DNA of 22,846 bases from Gaiellasilicea sp037721555 (lineage in GTDB: Bacteria > Actinomycetota > Thermoleophilia > Gaiellales > Gaiellaceae): contig JBBJOI010000043.1 in assembly GCA_037721555.1 (NCBI GenBank), forward strand, positions 1 to 22,846, read 5' to 3'. This document shows, in pieces, positions 1-7,773 of this stretch. Under the pieces are notes generated by a model. It was not told where the DNA came from. It did not search any database and saw only the letters and a list, made by a program, of their open reading frames with translations. Each line of letters starts with the position of its first letter. The first letter of the stretch is position 1. A program made the translations under genes and the position numbers.

Positions 1-748
1 GATAGCCGACCTGCGTCGCCACGACCGCGATCGTCGGCAGCAGGGAGTTGCGGAGTACGTGCCGTCCCATCACTTGCCGGGGGGACAAGCCCTTCAGGTA
101 GGCCGTGCGTGTGTAATCGGCGTCGATCGCCTCGATCACGCCGGCCCGTGTGATGCGTGCGATGTAGCCGAACAGAACTGCGACGAGCGCTAGGGCCGGC
201 AACAGCAGGAACTCGACCTGAGTGAAGAAGCCTGCTCCGGGGGGAGCGCTCGCGTTCACCGGGAGCCAGTCGAGCACGACCCCGAAGATGACGATCAGGA
301 CGATCGCGGTGACGAACTCGGGAATCGACGTCAACGACAGGCCCGTGACCGTGATCGCGCGGTCGGTCAGCCGGTTTCGTCGCAGCGCGGAGACGATGCC
401 GCCCAGCAGGCTGAGCGGGACGACGAGCACGAACGCGAGGGCCGCGAGCTGAAGCGAGTTCACGAGCGACGGGCCGAGGAGCTCGCTGACGGGAACTCTG
501 TATTGCAGCGAACTGCCGAGGTCGCCGCGGACGAAGTGGCTGATCCAGTCCCAGTATTGGGTCCAGATCGGCCGGTCGACGCCGACCTCATGGTTGAACC
601 TCGCGACGTCCGCCTCGCTCGCCAGATTGCCCAGGACGTTCCGGCCGACATCGCCCGGCAGGAGCTGGGACGCCGCAAAGACGAGCACGCTCAGGAGGAC
701 GAGCGTGACGATCGAGAGCGCGAGGCGGTTGAGCAGGAATCGGGCGAT
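1..748 (-). CDS. ABC transporter permease, DppB/OppB type (partial, 3' end outside window)
   Basis: This is the inner-membrane permease of a peptide/nickel/opine-type ABC importer. I translated about 249 residues of a family normally 310-330 long; the C-terminus lies beyond position 1. The N-terminus RFLLNRLALSIVTLLLSVLVF is a typical first membrane helix, followed by the DppB-type LPGD motif and a periplasmic segment with RPIWTQYWDWISHFVRGDLG. Further helices follow, and the cytoplasmic coupling loop (DADYTRTAYLKGLSPRQVMGRH) that contacts the ATPase sits just before the edge. An in-frame TGA lies a few codons upstream, and no ATG, GTG or TTG is available before the first helix. A GGAGG at 755-759 sits six bases before an ATC codon at 746-748, so I place the start there as a rare AUC start; homologues usually begin MxRFLLRRL. 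It is 68 bases downstream of the solute-binding protein, with a hairpin between them, in the same leftward operon. Confidence 0.93.
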   Translation of the reverse strand, partial: MARFLLNRLALSIVTLVLLSVLVFAASQLLPGDVGRNVLGNLASEADVARFNHEVGVDRPIWTQYWDWISHFVRGDLGSSLQYRVPVSELLGPSLVNSLQLAALAFVLVVPLSLLGGIVSALRRNRLTDRAITVTGLSLTSIPEFVTAIVLIVIFGVVLDWLPVNASAPPGAGFFTQVEFLLLPALALVAVLFGYIARITRAGVIEAIDADYTRTAYLKGLSPRQVMGRHVLRNSLLPTIAVVATQVGY

Positions 749-769
749 GACTGTCCTCCGTCAAAGGTT

Positions 770-803
770 GCCGGGCCGCCGCGAGCGTGCGCGACGGCCC
801 GGC
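770..803 (-). other. intercistronic hairpin between solute-binding protein and permease
   Basis: Positions 770-778 (GCCGGGCCG) and 795-803 (CGGCCCGGC) form a perfect 9-bp stem. Inside it CGCG at 780-783 pairs with CGCG at 790-793 around a 6-base loop, separated from the outer stem only by a C/A mismatch. On the leftward transcript it follows the stop codon of the binding-protein gene and is followed by a weak CCTTT tract before the permease Shine-Dalgarno. By analogy with other binding-protein-dependent transporters it may stabilise the upstream message or attenuate readthrough so that binding protein exceeds permease. The function is inference. Confidence 0.6.
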
Positions 804-816
804 GAGTCGCCAGCCT

Positions 817-2523
817 CTAGGCGAGCGAGGTGCGGCTGAGGTAGATCGTGGCCTGGGCGTCGGCCTTGTAGCCCCGCACGTTCTTCGAGCCCGCCCCGAG
901 GTAGTCGTAGAAGTACGGGATGAGCACCGGGGTCTCCTGGAGCAGCAGCTGCTGCATCTGCTTCTCGTACCGCCGCTGATCCTTGAGCGCGATCGCGCCG
1001 AGGAAGGATTTCGCCGCCGCGTCGAAGCGCTTGTTCGACCAGTGTGCGGCGTTCCAGATCCCCTTTGACCGGAAGGCGGCGGTGATCAGCACGTTCGGCA
1101 CCGCCCGGTGACCCCAGTTGGTGATGCTCACCGGGGCGTTCAACCACGGGGTCGTCCCCCAGCCCTTCGGCGGACCCTCCTGCGAGCCGGCGAAGTATGC
1201 GGTCGGCGTCAGGATGTTGAGCTGCATGTCGATCCCGATCGCCCGCACCGAGCGCTGGATGATCTGCGCCAGCTGCGGGATCTCCCCGAGCCTCTGCGTC
1301 GTCAGCGTGACCTTGAACCCGCGCGGGAAGCCGGCCTGCGCCATCAGCTGCTTTGCCTGCTTGAGGTCCTTCTTGCGCTGCGGCACCGACCGGTCCGTGG
1401 ATGGGTAGACCGGCGCGAACGGTGAGTCGTTGCCGACGCCGGCGTAGGTGCCGAAGAGCGTTTTGGCGATTCCCGGCCGGTCGAGGGTGAGCGCGATCGC
1501 CCGGCGGACGCGTGCGTCCTTCAGCGGGTTCCCTGCGTCGACCCGCATCGGCACCTGGCGATGCGTGGAGCCGCGCGCGTTGAAGATCTGCACGTTCGGG
1601 CTGGTGAAGAGGGCTCGGCCGGTCGCGAAGTTGACCTGGCCGACCAGGTCGATCTGCCTCCCGAGCAGTCCGGAGACCACCGCGGCGTCGTCCGAGTAGA
1701 ACGTGGCGTCGACGCCGTCGAGCCGTGTCCGGCCGCCCCACCAGCTCGGGTTCCGTTCGAACTTCGCTCCGACGCCCGGGTTGTACGAGACGAGCCGGAA
1801 CGCACCCGTCGTCTGCGGCTCCTTCTCGAAGGTGCCGAGCTTGTAGTCGGCCGGCAGCAGGATCGACTGGTACGTGGTCGAGCTTGTGAGATAGGGGAAG
1901 CTCGCCGTTGGCGCGTCTAGCCGGAACTGGACAGTGAGGTCGTCGATCTTCCTGATGCCTCCGGGCGAGAGCACGCCCTTGAACGCGGACAGCGCCTGCG
2001 AGCCCGACTTCGGGTCCGTGAGGCGCTTGAACGTCGCCACGACGGAGTCTGCGTTGAAGTTCTGCCCGCTCTGGAACTTGACTCCCCGCCGGAGCTTGTA
2101 CGTCCACATGGTCGCGTTCCGATTCGGCTTCCAGCTTGTCGCCAGCTCGGGAAGCAGCGTCAGGCTCGGCGTCGCCCGGGTGAGGAACTCGCCGGCGATG
2201 CCGCCCGTCTGGAGATCGCCGATCTGGTTGTAGAGGTGGGGATCGAGCCCCGCCGCAACCGGGGGCGGGACGATACCGACCCGCAGCCGGCCGCCGGTGC
2301 CGCCCGCAGCCTCGCCTGTGCTGCCGAACGCAAGCGGCGTCCTGCCGAACGCCCCGAGCGCCACGCTGATCGCTGTAAGCGACAAGCCGAGCACGCTCGC
2401 GCGGCGGATGAACTCCTGACGATCCATCTCCCCGCTGGCGAGATCGTCGAACAGTGCATTCTCGAGCGGGCCTGCATCGTCGTGGCGGAACTCGTCGAGC
2501 CGCCTCATCATGTCGCGATCCAT
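817..2523 (-). CDS. ABC transporter solute-binding protein, family 5 (SBP_bac_5)
   Basis: Extracytoplasmic binding protein of 568 residues, the usual size for the peptide/opine/nickel class. A cytoplasmic-looking N-terminus of about 45 residues leads into DRQEFIRRASVLGLSLTAIS, a twin-arginine-like signal followed by a hydrophobic stretch. There is no lipobox cysteine, so it is probably released or held by the uncleaved helix rather than lipidated. Family hallmarks include LLPELATSWKPN, WTYKLRRGVKFQSG with NADSVVATFKRL, the TGAFRLVSYNPG strand and a central DARVRRAIALTLDR. I chose the ATG at 2521-2523 because GGGAGAGGGG lies just upstream; a longer in-frame reading to 2562 has no such support. 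It lies between the HAL-like gene and the permease in one leftward operon, so it likely delivers the substrate of this cluster. The ligand cannot be read from sequence. Confidence 0.93.
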   Translation of the reverse strand: MDRDMMRRLDEFRHDDAGPLENALFDDLASGEMDRQEFIRRASVLGLSLTAISVALGAFGRTPLAFGSTGEAAGGTGGRLRVGIVPPPVAAGLDPHLYNQIGDLQTGGIAGEFLTRATPSLTLLPELATSWKPNRNATMWTYKLRRGVKFQSGQNFNADSVVATFKRLTDPKSGSQALSAFKGVLSPGGIRKIDDLTVQFRLDAPTASFPYLTSSTTYQSILLPADYKLGTFEKEPQTTGAFRLVSYNPGVGAKFERNPSWWGGRTRLDGVDATFYSDDAAVVSGLLGRQIDLVGQVNFATGRALFTSPNVQIFNARGSTHRQVPMRVDAGNPLKDARVRRAIALTLDRPGIAKTLFGTYAGVGNDSPFAPVYPSTDRSVPQRKKDLKQAKQLMAQAGFPRGFKVTLTTQRLGEIPQLAQIIQRSVRAIGIDMQLNILTPTAYFAGSQEGPPKGWGTTPWLNAPVSITNWGHRAVPNVLITAAFRSKGIWNAAHWSNKRFDAAAKSFLGAIALKDQRRYEKQMQQLLLQETPVLIPYFYDYLGAGSKNVRGYKADAQATIYLSRTSLA

Positions 2524-2591
2524 CAAACCCCTCTCCCTTCGCAGCGGAATAGTGATTCGCACCCTGTTGGACGTGAGTTACGGCGCGAAGT

Positions 2592-2613
2592 TGCGATGTG
2601 CGATGATCTGCGA
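2592..2613. repeat. short tandem TGCGATG repeat upstream of the binding-protein gene
   Basis: TGCGATG occurs twice head to tail at 2592-2605, and a partial third copy TGCGA starts at 2609, inside the 127-base gap between the HAL-like gene and the solute-binding protein. It could be a regulator half-site array or chance. I see no convincing promoter in the rest of this gap. Confidence 0.3.
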
Positions 2614-2650
2614 CGCACCTTCGTGTGGGTGGACCGGTGTCTCATGGTGA

Positions 2651-4264
2651 TTACCGGCCTTTTATGTCACGCAAGGAACCACTGGTCAAGCTTGCGTGCG
2701 AGGCTCTCGTTCCACTCTGGCTCGGGGCATGCAGGAGTCCTGCGTCCACCGCCGCGAGCAGCCGACCCGAAGCCAACCCCTCGCCGGCCACACGCTCGAC
2801 GTCGACGCCGAGGGGCCGATCCGCCGAGAGCGGCTCTACGAGCTCGCTCACGACCGCGTAGGCCGCCGCAGTGCCACCGCCGAGCGGCTCGGGTCGGGCA
2901 AGCTCCACCGCTCTCGCCGCCACGACGAGGTGTAGCGCGACGAGCAGCCGCAGCCGGTCGAGCATCGTGGCGAGCCGGCGGACAGCCAGCAGGCTGCCGG
3001 TCGAGTCGTCCTCCACCGCGTCCGAGCCACCGCGTGCATGGAGGCAGATCGGTGCAGCCGCGTGCGTCAGCGCGTCGGCGACCTTGAGCAGCGGCGCCAT
3101 GCCCGCCCCGCTCGTTCCGGGTGCGGCCAGGTTGGCGGAGAGCCCCGTCAGCGGCTCGACGAGGAGGCGGCCCGAACGAGCGACCGCGAGATTGCCGACC
3201 TGGGCGAGCCCGAGGGCTACCGCATCGGCCGCGAGCGCGAGGGCGGGTGTGTGGAAGTTGCCCGTCGAGACGATCTCCCCGTCCTCCGAGAGCACGAGCG
3301 GGTTGTCACCGGCTCCGTTCAGCTCGGGCTCGAGCGCGGCCGCTAGGAGATCGAGAGCCGCAGCCAAGCTGCCGTGCACCTGGCTGGTGCAGCGGAACGA
3401 GAGCGGATCCTGCAGGCGCCGCGACGTTCCCGGACGGGTGAGGGCTCCGTCGGCAAGAAGCGCCCGGAGTCCGGCTGCGCAGGCAGCCTGGCCGGGTGCC
3501 GGCCGCGCCGCGGCCACCCGCGGATCGATCGAGGTCAGATTGGCCCGGAAGCCTTCGAACGCGAGCGCCGCAGCGACCTGGGCGGCTTCCAGGAGCGCGC
3601 GCGCGTCGTGCAGCGCGAGCGCACCGCAGGCGGCGGAGGCAGCGGTCGCGTTGATCAGCGCGAGCCCATCCTTTGGCGCAAGCGCGAGCGGAGCGAGCCC
3701 CGCCCGCGCGAGCGCCTCGCGGGCGGGGAGCACTGCCCTGCCCGCCTGGGTCTCGCCGATCTGGGCCTCGCCCTCGCCGATGAGCGCGAGTCCGATGTGC
3801 GCCAGCACACAGAGGTCCCCAGCACCGGTCGACCCTATTTCCGGCACAACAGGCTCGACGCGCGCATTCAGCGCCGCCACAAGGGCCTCGGCGACCTCAG
3901 GCCGCGCGCCCGAGCCGCCGCATGCGATCCCGTTCGCTCGCACGAGCATCGCCGCGCGCACCGCATCGCTCGGCAGTCGGGGGCCGACCGCGTTCGCGCG
4001 GCCGCGGATCGTGTGCAACGAGAAGTCGGCGAGCGCGTCCTCGGAGACGCGAACTTCGACCCTGGCCCCGAGGCCGGTCGTCAGCCCATAGGCCTCGCGT
4101 CCTTCGACCAGATAGTGCTCGACTACCGCCCGCCCGGCCTCGATGCGCCCGAGCGCGTCCGAATGGAGTGCGACGAAGGCCCGATCGCGCGCCACACTCA
4201 CGATCGTCTCGAGCGTCAGCCCGTGGCCTGTCAGCTCGAGCGGACTCTCGGTTTCCAGGGGCAA
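2651..4264 (-). CDS. HAL/PAL-fold lyase paralogue 1, lacking the MIO triad
   Basis: Homologue of histidine ammonia-lyase, about 537 residues (family about 510). Conserved elements in order: LTLETIVSVAR near residue 16, YGLTTGLG (Tyr59, HutH Tyr53), LVRANGIACGGSG, Asn205 (LALINATAA), QDPLSFRCTSQVHG (Arg291), ELNGAGDNPLV (Glu314), GNFH at 335-338 and Glu418 in AVEDD. The cofactor site, normally GSVGASGDL, reads GSTGAGDL (144-151): one residue shorter and without the serine, so Ala-Ser-Gly cannot cyclise to MIO. HutH Tyr280 is Leu288. The protein therefore probably does not deaminate by the standard route; an elimination with a better leaving group, or a non-enzymatic role, are possible. The start is the TTG at 4262-4264: the HAL domain begins just after it, and a longer reading would run into the divergent gene. 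It heads the operon with the ABC importer. Confidence 0.88.
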   Translation of the reverse strand: MPLETESPLELTGHGLTLETIVSVARDRAFVALHSDALGRIEAGRAVVEHYLVEGREAYGLTTGLGARVEVRVSEDALADFSLHTIRGRANAVGPRLPSDAVRAAMLVRANGIACGGSGARPEVAEALVAALNARVEPVVPEIGSTGAGDLCVLAHIGLALIGEGEAQIGETQAGRAVLPAREALARAGLAPLALAPKDGLALINATAASAACGALALHDARALLEAAQVAAALAFEGFRANLTSIDPRVAAARPAPGQAACAAGLRALLADGALTRPGTSRRLQDPLSFRCTSQVHGSLAAALDLLAAALEPELNGAGDNPLVLSEDGEIVSTGNFHTPALALAADAVALGLAQVGNLAVARSGRLLVEPLTGLSANLAAPGTSGAGMAPLLKVADALTHAAAPICLHARGGSDAVEDDSTGSLLAVRRLATMLDRLRLLVALHLVVAARAVELARPEPLGGGTAAAYAVVSELVEPLSADRPLGVDVERVAGEGLASGRLLAAVDAGLLHAPSQSGTRASHASLTSGSLRDIKGR

Positions 4265-4281
4265 GCTCTTGTCCGTGTGTG

Positions 4282-4287
4282 GTATAC
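4282..4287. promoter_or_regulatory. palindromic GTATAC, candidate shared -10 of a divergent pair
   Basis: Only 30 bases separate the start codons of HAL-like paralogue 1 (4264, leftward) and the cyclodeaminase-family gene (4295, rightward). The self-complementary GTATAC offers a -10-like hexamer on both strands: TATACG ends six bases before the rightward GTG, which also lacks a Shine-Dalgarno, pointing to a leaderless transcript. TATACC on the other strand lies about 17 bases before the leftward TTG. No good -35 element is visible on either side. This is inference from sequence only. Confidence 0.45.
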
Positions 4288-4294
4288 GCGCTGG

Positions 4295-5296
4295 GTGGAA
4301 CGGCTCGACCTTACCTGGCTCAGCGAGGCTGACGTCGAGCAGGTCGGCCTCACAGACGACGAGATTCTCGCCGCAGTCGAGGCCGGCCTCCTCGCGCAGG
4401 CTGCGGGCGAGACGGTGATCGAGCCCCGCGTCCACCTGGATCCCGACCCTTCGCTGAAGGGACACTTCAACGTCCTTCGCGCCTATGTGGCGCCCCTCGG
4501 GCTCGCCGGGGTCAAGGTCGTCGGCGACTACGTCGAGAACTACCGGCGCGGGCTACCGTCCGAGCTTGGTCTGCTCTGCCTCTTCGACGCGAGCACCGGC
4601 GCTCCCGTGGCCGTGCTTGCCGCGGCAGCGATCACCGAGATGCGGACGGGCGCGCTGACGGCGCTCGGCGCCCGTCATCTCGCCCGTTCCGAGGCGCGGG
4701 TCCTCGGGCACGTTGGTGCGCGCGGCACCGCCTATTGGAACGTGCGTCTGCTCGACCACCTCTTCGACTTCGCGGAGATCCGGATCCACTCGCGCCGGCC
4801 GGAGAGCCGTCGGGCGTTCGCGGATCGGTTGGCGACGGAGCTCGGTAAGCCCGTCGCTGCCGCCGAGGGCTGGGAGGAGTGCCTGCGCGGCGCGGATGTC
4901 ATGGTCGAGGCGTCGCGGCTCGAGCGGCCCGAGCCGCATCTCCGCACGGCGTGGGTCGAGCCGGGGTGCCTCGTCGTGCCCTACGGGACGATGAGTGCGG
5001 TCGAGCTCTCGCTCACGGACGTGATGGACAAGGTCGTCGTCGACGATTGGGGACAGGCCCGGGCGGGCAGCCTCGGCGCGCTGCGGGCTCACGTCGACTC
5101 GGGCCGGTTGAGCGAGGACACGCTCTACGGCGAGCTCTGCGAGATCGTGGCCGGCGAGCGGCCCGGACGTGAGTCGGACGAGGAGAGGATCCTCTTCTGG
5201 CATCGCGGTCTCAGCACGAGCGACGTGGCGCTCGGCCACGCCGTCCTCGAGCGGGCGCGCAGCGTCGGTGTCGGCCAGCAGCTGCGTGTTCTCTAG
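4295..5296 (+). CDS. ornithine cyclodeaminase / mu-crystallin family protein
   Basis: NAD(P)-binding enzyme of 333 residues, the normal family length. Members include ornithine and lysine cyclodeaminases, alanine dehydrogenase, ketimine reductases and opine-type imine reductases. The substrate-side motif VKVVGDYVENYRRGLPS holds the conserved lysine (Lys74), followed by DASTGAPVAVL and TEMRTGA with Arg118. The Rossmann turn GHVGARGTA (about 138-146) deviates from the common GxGxQA, which could alter cofactor or substrate use. I chose the GTG at 4295 because it gives the expected N-terminus and lies just after a -10-like TATACG. It is followed after four bases by the aminotransferase, making a rightward operon. 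The ketimine-reducing or cyclodeaminating activity fits amine catabolism; the actual substrate is unknown. Confidence 0.88.
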   Translation: MERLDLTWLSEADVEQVGLTDDEILAAVEAGLLAQAAGETVIEPRVHLDPDPSLKGHFNVLRAYVAPLGLAGVKVVGDYVENYRRGLPSELGLLCLFDASTGAPVAVLAAAAITEMRTGALTALGARHLARSEARVLGHVGARGTAYWNVRLLDHLFDFAEIRIHSRRPESRRAFADRLATELGKPVAAAEGWEECLRGADVMVEASRLERPEPHLRTAWVEPGCLVVPYGTMSAVELSLTDVMDKVVVDDWGQARAGSLGALRAHVDSGRLSEDTLYGELCEIVAGERPGRESDEERILFWHRGLSTSDVALGHAVLERARSVGVGQQLRVL

Positions 5297-5300
5297 CGAG

Positions 5301-6524
5301 ATGAAGCCGCCGACGGTTCCGGTCTCCCGCCTGTCTCGGGCCGTGGCGCTGACGACCGGTCTCGAGTTCGCCGCGGGCGCCGGGGTCGAGCTCGTCGCAG
5401 CCGACGGTGCGCGCTACCTCGACTTCATCTCCGGTTACGGCGTCGTCAACACGGGCCACTGCCACCCCCGTGTCGTCGCGGCGATCCAGGAGCAGGCATC
5501 GAAGCTGATCCACGTCTCGACGGTGGGCTCCACCGAGCCCGCGCTCAGGTACGCCGAACGGCTCTGCCGGGTGGCGCCGATCGCGGACGCCAAGCTCTTC
5601 TTCACGAACAGCGGTACGGAAGCGGTCGAGGCGGCGCTGAAGCTCGTTCGCTACGCGAGCGGACGGCCGAACGTCGTCGCCTTTGCCGGCGGCTTCCACG
5701 GCCGCACGCTCGGATCGCTCTCCGTCAGCACGTCGAAGGCCGCGTTCCGGACGAGGCACGAGCCGCTGGGCGGCGGCGTCTACGTCGTGCCGTACCCACG
5801 AGCCGCGCTCTCCTCGACGCTGGAGGCGCTCTCGCGCCTCTTCCTCGAGCAGGTCGAGCCGGAGCGGGTGGCTGCCTTCATCGTCGAGCCCGTGCTGGGG
5901 GAGGGGGGCTACGTCGTCCCGCCCGACGACTTCCTGCCCGCTCTCCGCCGGATTAGCGACGACTTTGGGATCGCCCTGATCGTGGACGAGGTGCAGTCGG
6001 GCTTCGGCCGCACCGGACAGCTCTTCGCCTGCCAGCACACAGGCGTTGCTCCCGACCTGATGACGGTCGGGAAGGGTATCGCCTCAGGGTTTCCGATGGG
6101 GGCGCTGATTGGCCGCCCGGAGCTGATGGACGCCTGGGCGCCCGGAGCGCACGGATCGACGTTCGGCGGCGGCCCACTTGCCTGCGCGGCGGCCGAGGCA
6201 ACGCTCGACGTCATCGAGGACGAGGGCCTGGTCGAGAACGCAGCGGCGCGAGGGGCGCAGCTGCTCGAGGGCCTACGGCAGCTCGCCGCCGAGCACCCCC
6301 AGCTCGTCGTCGAGGTCCGCGGCCGCGGTCTCATGGTGGGCGTCGGGCTCGCCTCCGCCGACGTCGCCACCCGGCTCCGAGCCGAGCTGCTCGACCGATA
6401 CGTGATCGTCTCGACCTGTGGGCCCGACAGCAGCTCGATCCGGCTCTCCCCGCCCCTCGTCGTCGGCGAGGAGCACGTGCGGCGCTGTCTCGGCGCTTGT
6501 CGTGACGCGCTCCCCAGCGTGTGA
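5301..6524 (+). CDS. class III PLP-dependent aminotransferase (GABA/acetylornithine type)
   Basis: Transfers an omega-amino or similar amino group to a keto acid, leaving an aldehyde or ketone. The 407 residues match the family. Visible motifs: SGYGVVNTGHCHP near residue 44, FTNSGTEAVEAALKLVR with the phosphate-binding NSGTEA at 103-108, GGFHGRTLGSL near 130, IVEPVLGEGG, the PLP-ring residues DEVQSGFGRTG (Asp229, Gln232) and GKGIASGFPMGA with the Schiff-base Lys258. The ATG at 5301 follows the upstream stop by four bases. Sequence alone does not separate 4-aminobutyrate, acetylornithine or beta-amino acid aminotransferases. The nearby aldehyde dehydrogenase would be the natural partner to oxidise a semialdehyde product. 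Confidence 0.92.
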   Translation: MKPPTVPVSRLSRAVALTTGLEFAAGAGVELVAADGARYLDFISGYGVVNTGHCHPRVVAAIQEQASKLIHVSTVGSTEPALRYAERLCRVAPIADAKLFFTNSGTEAVEAALKLVRYASGRPNVVAFAGGFHGRTLGSLSVSTSKAAFRTRHEPLGGGVYVVPYPRAALSSTLEALSRLFLEQVEPERVAAFIVEPVLGEGGYVVPPDDFLPALRRISDDFGIALIVDEVQSGFGRTGQLFACQHTGVAPDLMTVGKGIASGFPMGALIGRPELMDAWAPGAHGSTFGGGPLACAAAEATLDVIEDEGLVENAAARGAQLLEGLRQLAAEHPQLVVEVRGRGLMVGVGLASADVATRLRAELLDRYVIVSTCGPDSSSIRLSPPLVVGEEHVRRCLGACRDALPSV

Positions 6525-6531
6525 CCGCGGC

Positions 6532-7551
6532 GTGGTGACGCCGCCACTGCGGCTCGGGCTGCTCTCGACGGCGAAGATCAACGAGCTCATCCTCGCCGGA
6601 GTGCCAGAGTCCGTCGAGATCGTCGCCGTCGCGAGCCGGGATGACGCACGGGCGAAGGCCTACGCGCACGGGCATGGGATCGAGCGCTCGCACGGAAGCT
6701 ACGAAGCTCTGCTCGCCGACCCGGACGTCGACGCCGTCTACGTCTCGCTCCCGAACGGCCTCCATCACGAGTGGACGCTGAAGGCTCTTGCGGCGGGCAA
6801 GCACGTGCTGTGCGAGAAGTCGTACTCGGGCCGGCCGGACGAGGTCGAAGCAGCCTGGGACGCAGCGGCGCAGCGGCGGCTCGTGGTCGCGGAGGCGTTC
6901 ATGTACCGCCACCACCCGCAGATGCGCCGCGCGAAGGAGCTCGTCGAAGAGGGTGCGATCGGCCGGCTGCGGCTGATCCGCACGTCGTTCAGCTTCCGCC
7001 TGCTCGACCTCGGTGACCACCGGATGCAGCCGGAGCTCGGCGGCGGCGCGTTGCTCGACCTCGGCTGCTACTGCGTCAACGGCTCGCGGCTGCTCGGCGG
7101 CGAGCCCGAGCGGGCGCTTGCCGAGCAGGTAGTCGCTCCGACCGGCGTCGATCTCGACTTCCACGGCACGCTGCGCTTTCCCGACGACGTCGTGGCCCAG
7201 TTCGACGCGTCCTATTCGCTCCCCCACAGGCAGCGGCTCGAGGCGGTGGGCGAAGAGGGGACGCTCGTGCTCGATGCTCCCTGGCGGCCGGACTGGGGTT
7301 TCACGGTGTCGCTGGCGCGTGGCGAGGAGGTCGAGATCCTGGACGTTCCGGAGGCAAACTCCTACCGGCTCGAGCTCGAGGACTTTGCGGCTGCCATCCG
7401 AGGCGAGCGCCCGCCTCTGCTCGGGCGCGACGACGCGTTCGGCCAGGCGCGCACGATCGAGGCGCTCTTTCGGTCGGCGGAGACGGGGAGCGCCGTCACG
7501 CTGTCACCGAGCTCAGTGGTTGCGACGTGCCGGCTCACGGCGCCGCCGTAG
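6532..7551 (+). CDS. Gfo/Idh/MocA family oxidoreductase
   Basis: NAD(P)-dependent dehydrogenase of 339 residues. The N-terminal Rossmann domain starts LRLGLLSTAKIN, continues with VAVASRD and the family signature DAVYVSLPNGLHHEWTLKALAAGKHVLCEKS. Glu95-Lys96 are kept, but the usual Pro after them is Ser97. The C-terminal half has GGGALLDLGCYCVN, typical of the GFO_IDH_MocA C domain, with Asp and His-containing segments that line the substrate site. Two adjacent GTG codons (6532 and 6535) can start translation; I took the first. It lies seven bases after the aminotransferase and is the third gene of the rightward operon. Substrates in this family are usually polyols, sugars or small imines; here unknown. 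Confidence 0.88.
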   Translation: MVTPPLRLGLLSTAKINELILAGVPESVEIVAVASRDDARAKAYAHGHGIERSHGSYEALLADPDVDAVYVSLPNGLHHEWTLKALAAGKHVLCEKSYSGRPDEVEAAWDAAAQRRLVVAEAFMYRHHPQMRRAKELVEEGAIGRLRLIRTSFSFRLLDLGDHRMQPELGGGALLDLGCYCVNGSRLLGGEPERALAEQVVAPTGVDLDFHGTLRFPDDVVAQFDASYSLPHRQRLEAVGEEGTLVLDAPWRPDWGFTVSLARGEEVEILDVPEANSYRLELEDFAAAIRGERPPLLGRDDAFGQARTIEALFRSAETGSAVTLSPSSVVATCRLTAPP

Positions 7552-7772
7552 CACCGCCAGCAGTCCGGCCGCCGACACGAGCACCCAATGGCGTTCGTGA
7601 TCACGAACCCGAGTTGGACGGTCAGCACTGCCGTGACCGCGAGTCCCGCCGACGCGACGAGGTTCGTCACCAGGTAGCGGGGGTCTTGCGCGTGGACGCG
7701 CCCGAGTTGCAGCGCGGCGAACGCCGCAACGATCCCGATGGCGAAGACGATCTGGATCACCTGGAGGGTCAT
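7513..7772 (-). pseudogene. CBU_0592-like small membrane protein, single frameshift
   Basis: The ATG at 7770-7772 opens a short protein of two or three membrane helices: TLQVIQIVFAIGIVAAFAAL, then RYLVTNLVASAGLAVTAVLT and QLGFVITNAI. That is the layout of the CBU_0592-like family (about 85 residues, function unknown). Around position 7588 the frame breaks: the next frame reads WVLVSAAGLLAVLRRR and ends at a stop at 7513-7515, exactly the expected family C-terminus. The span of 260 bases is one short of a multiple of three, so one base is missing. Either the gene is broken or the assembly lost a base. The restored gene would overlap the convergent Gfo/Idh/MocA gene by 39 bases. It starts one base after the aldehyde dehydrogenase stop (TGAAATG), so it is translationally coupled to it. 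Confidence 0.75.
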
Positions 7773-7773
7773 T

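Noticed and set aside
761..2107. 448-codon open frame on the minus strand inside the solute-binding protein gene
   Set aside because: It lies in another frame of the same strand as a clear SBP_bac_5 gene and reads as low-complexity Arg/Gly/Ala sequence.
3777..3840. Loss of the MIO serine as a sequencing error
   Set aside because: A whole codon would have to be missing with the frame kept, and the independent loss in paralogue 2 plus Tyr280 to Leu in both argues for a real property.
2871..4091. Long open frame on the plus strand opposite HAL paralogue 1
   Set aside because: Ala/Ser/Arg-rich with no recognisable motif; it is the reverse-strand shadow of a strongly conserved gene in high-GC DNA.
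3374..4294. N-terminal extension of the cyclodeaminase gene by about 300 codons
   Set aside because: The extra part is antisense to HAL paralogue 1 and has no family similarity; the domain begins right at GTG 4295.
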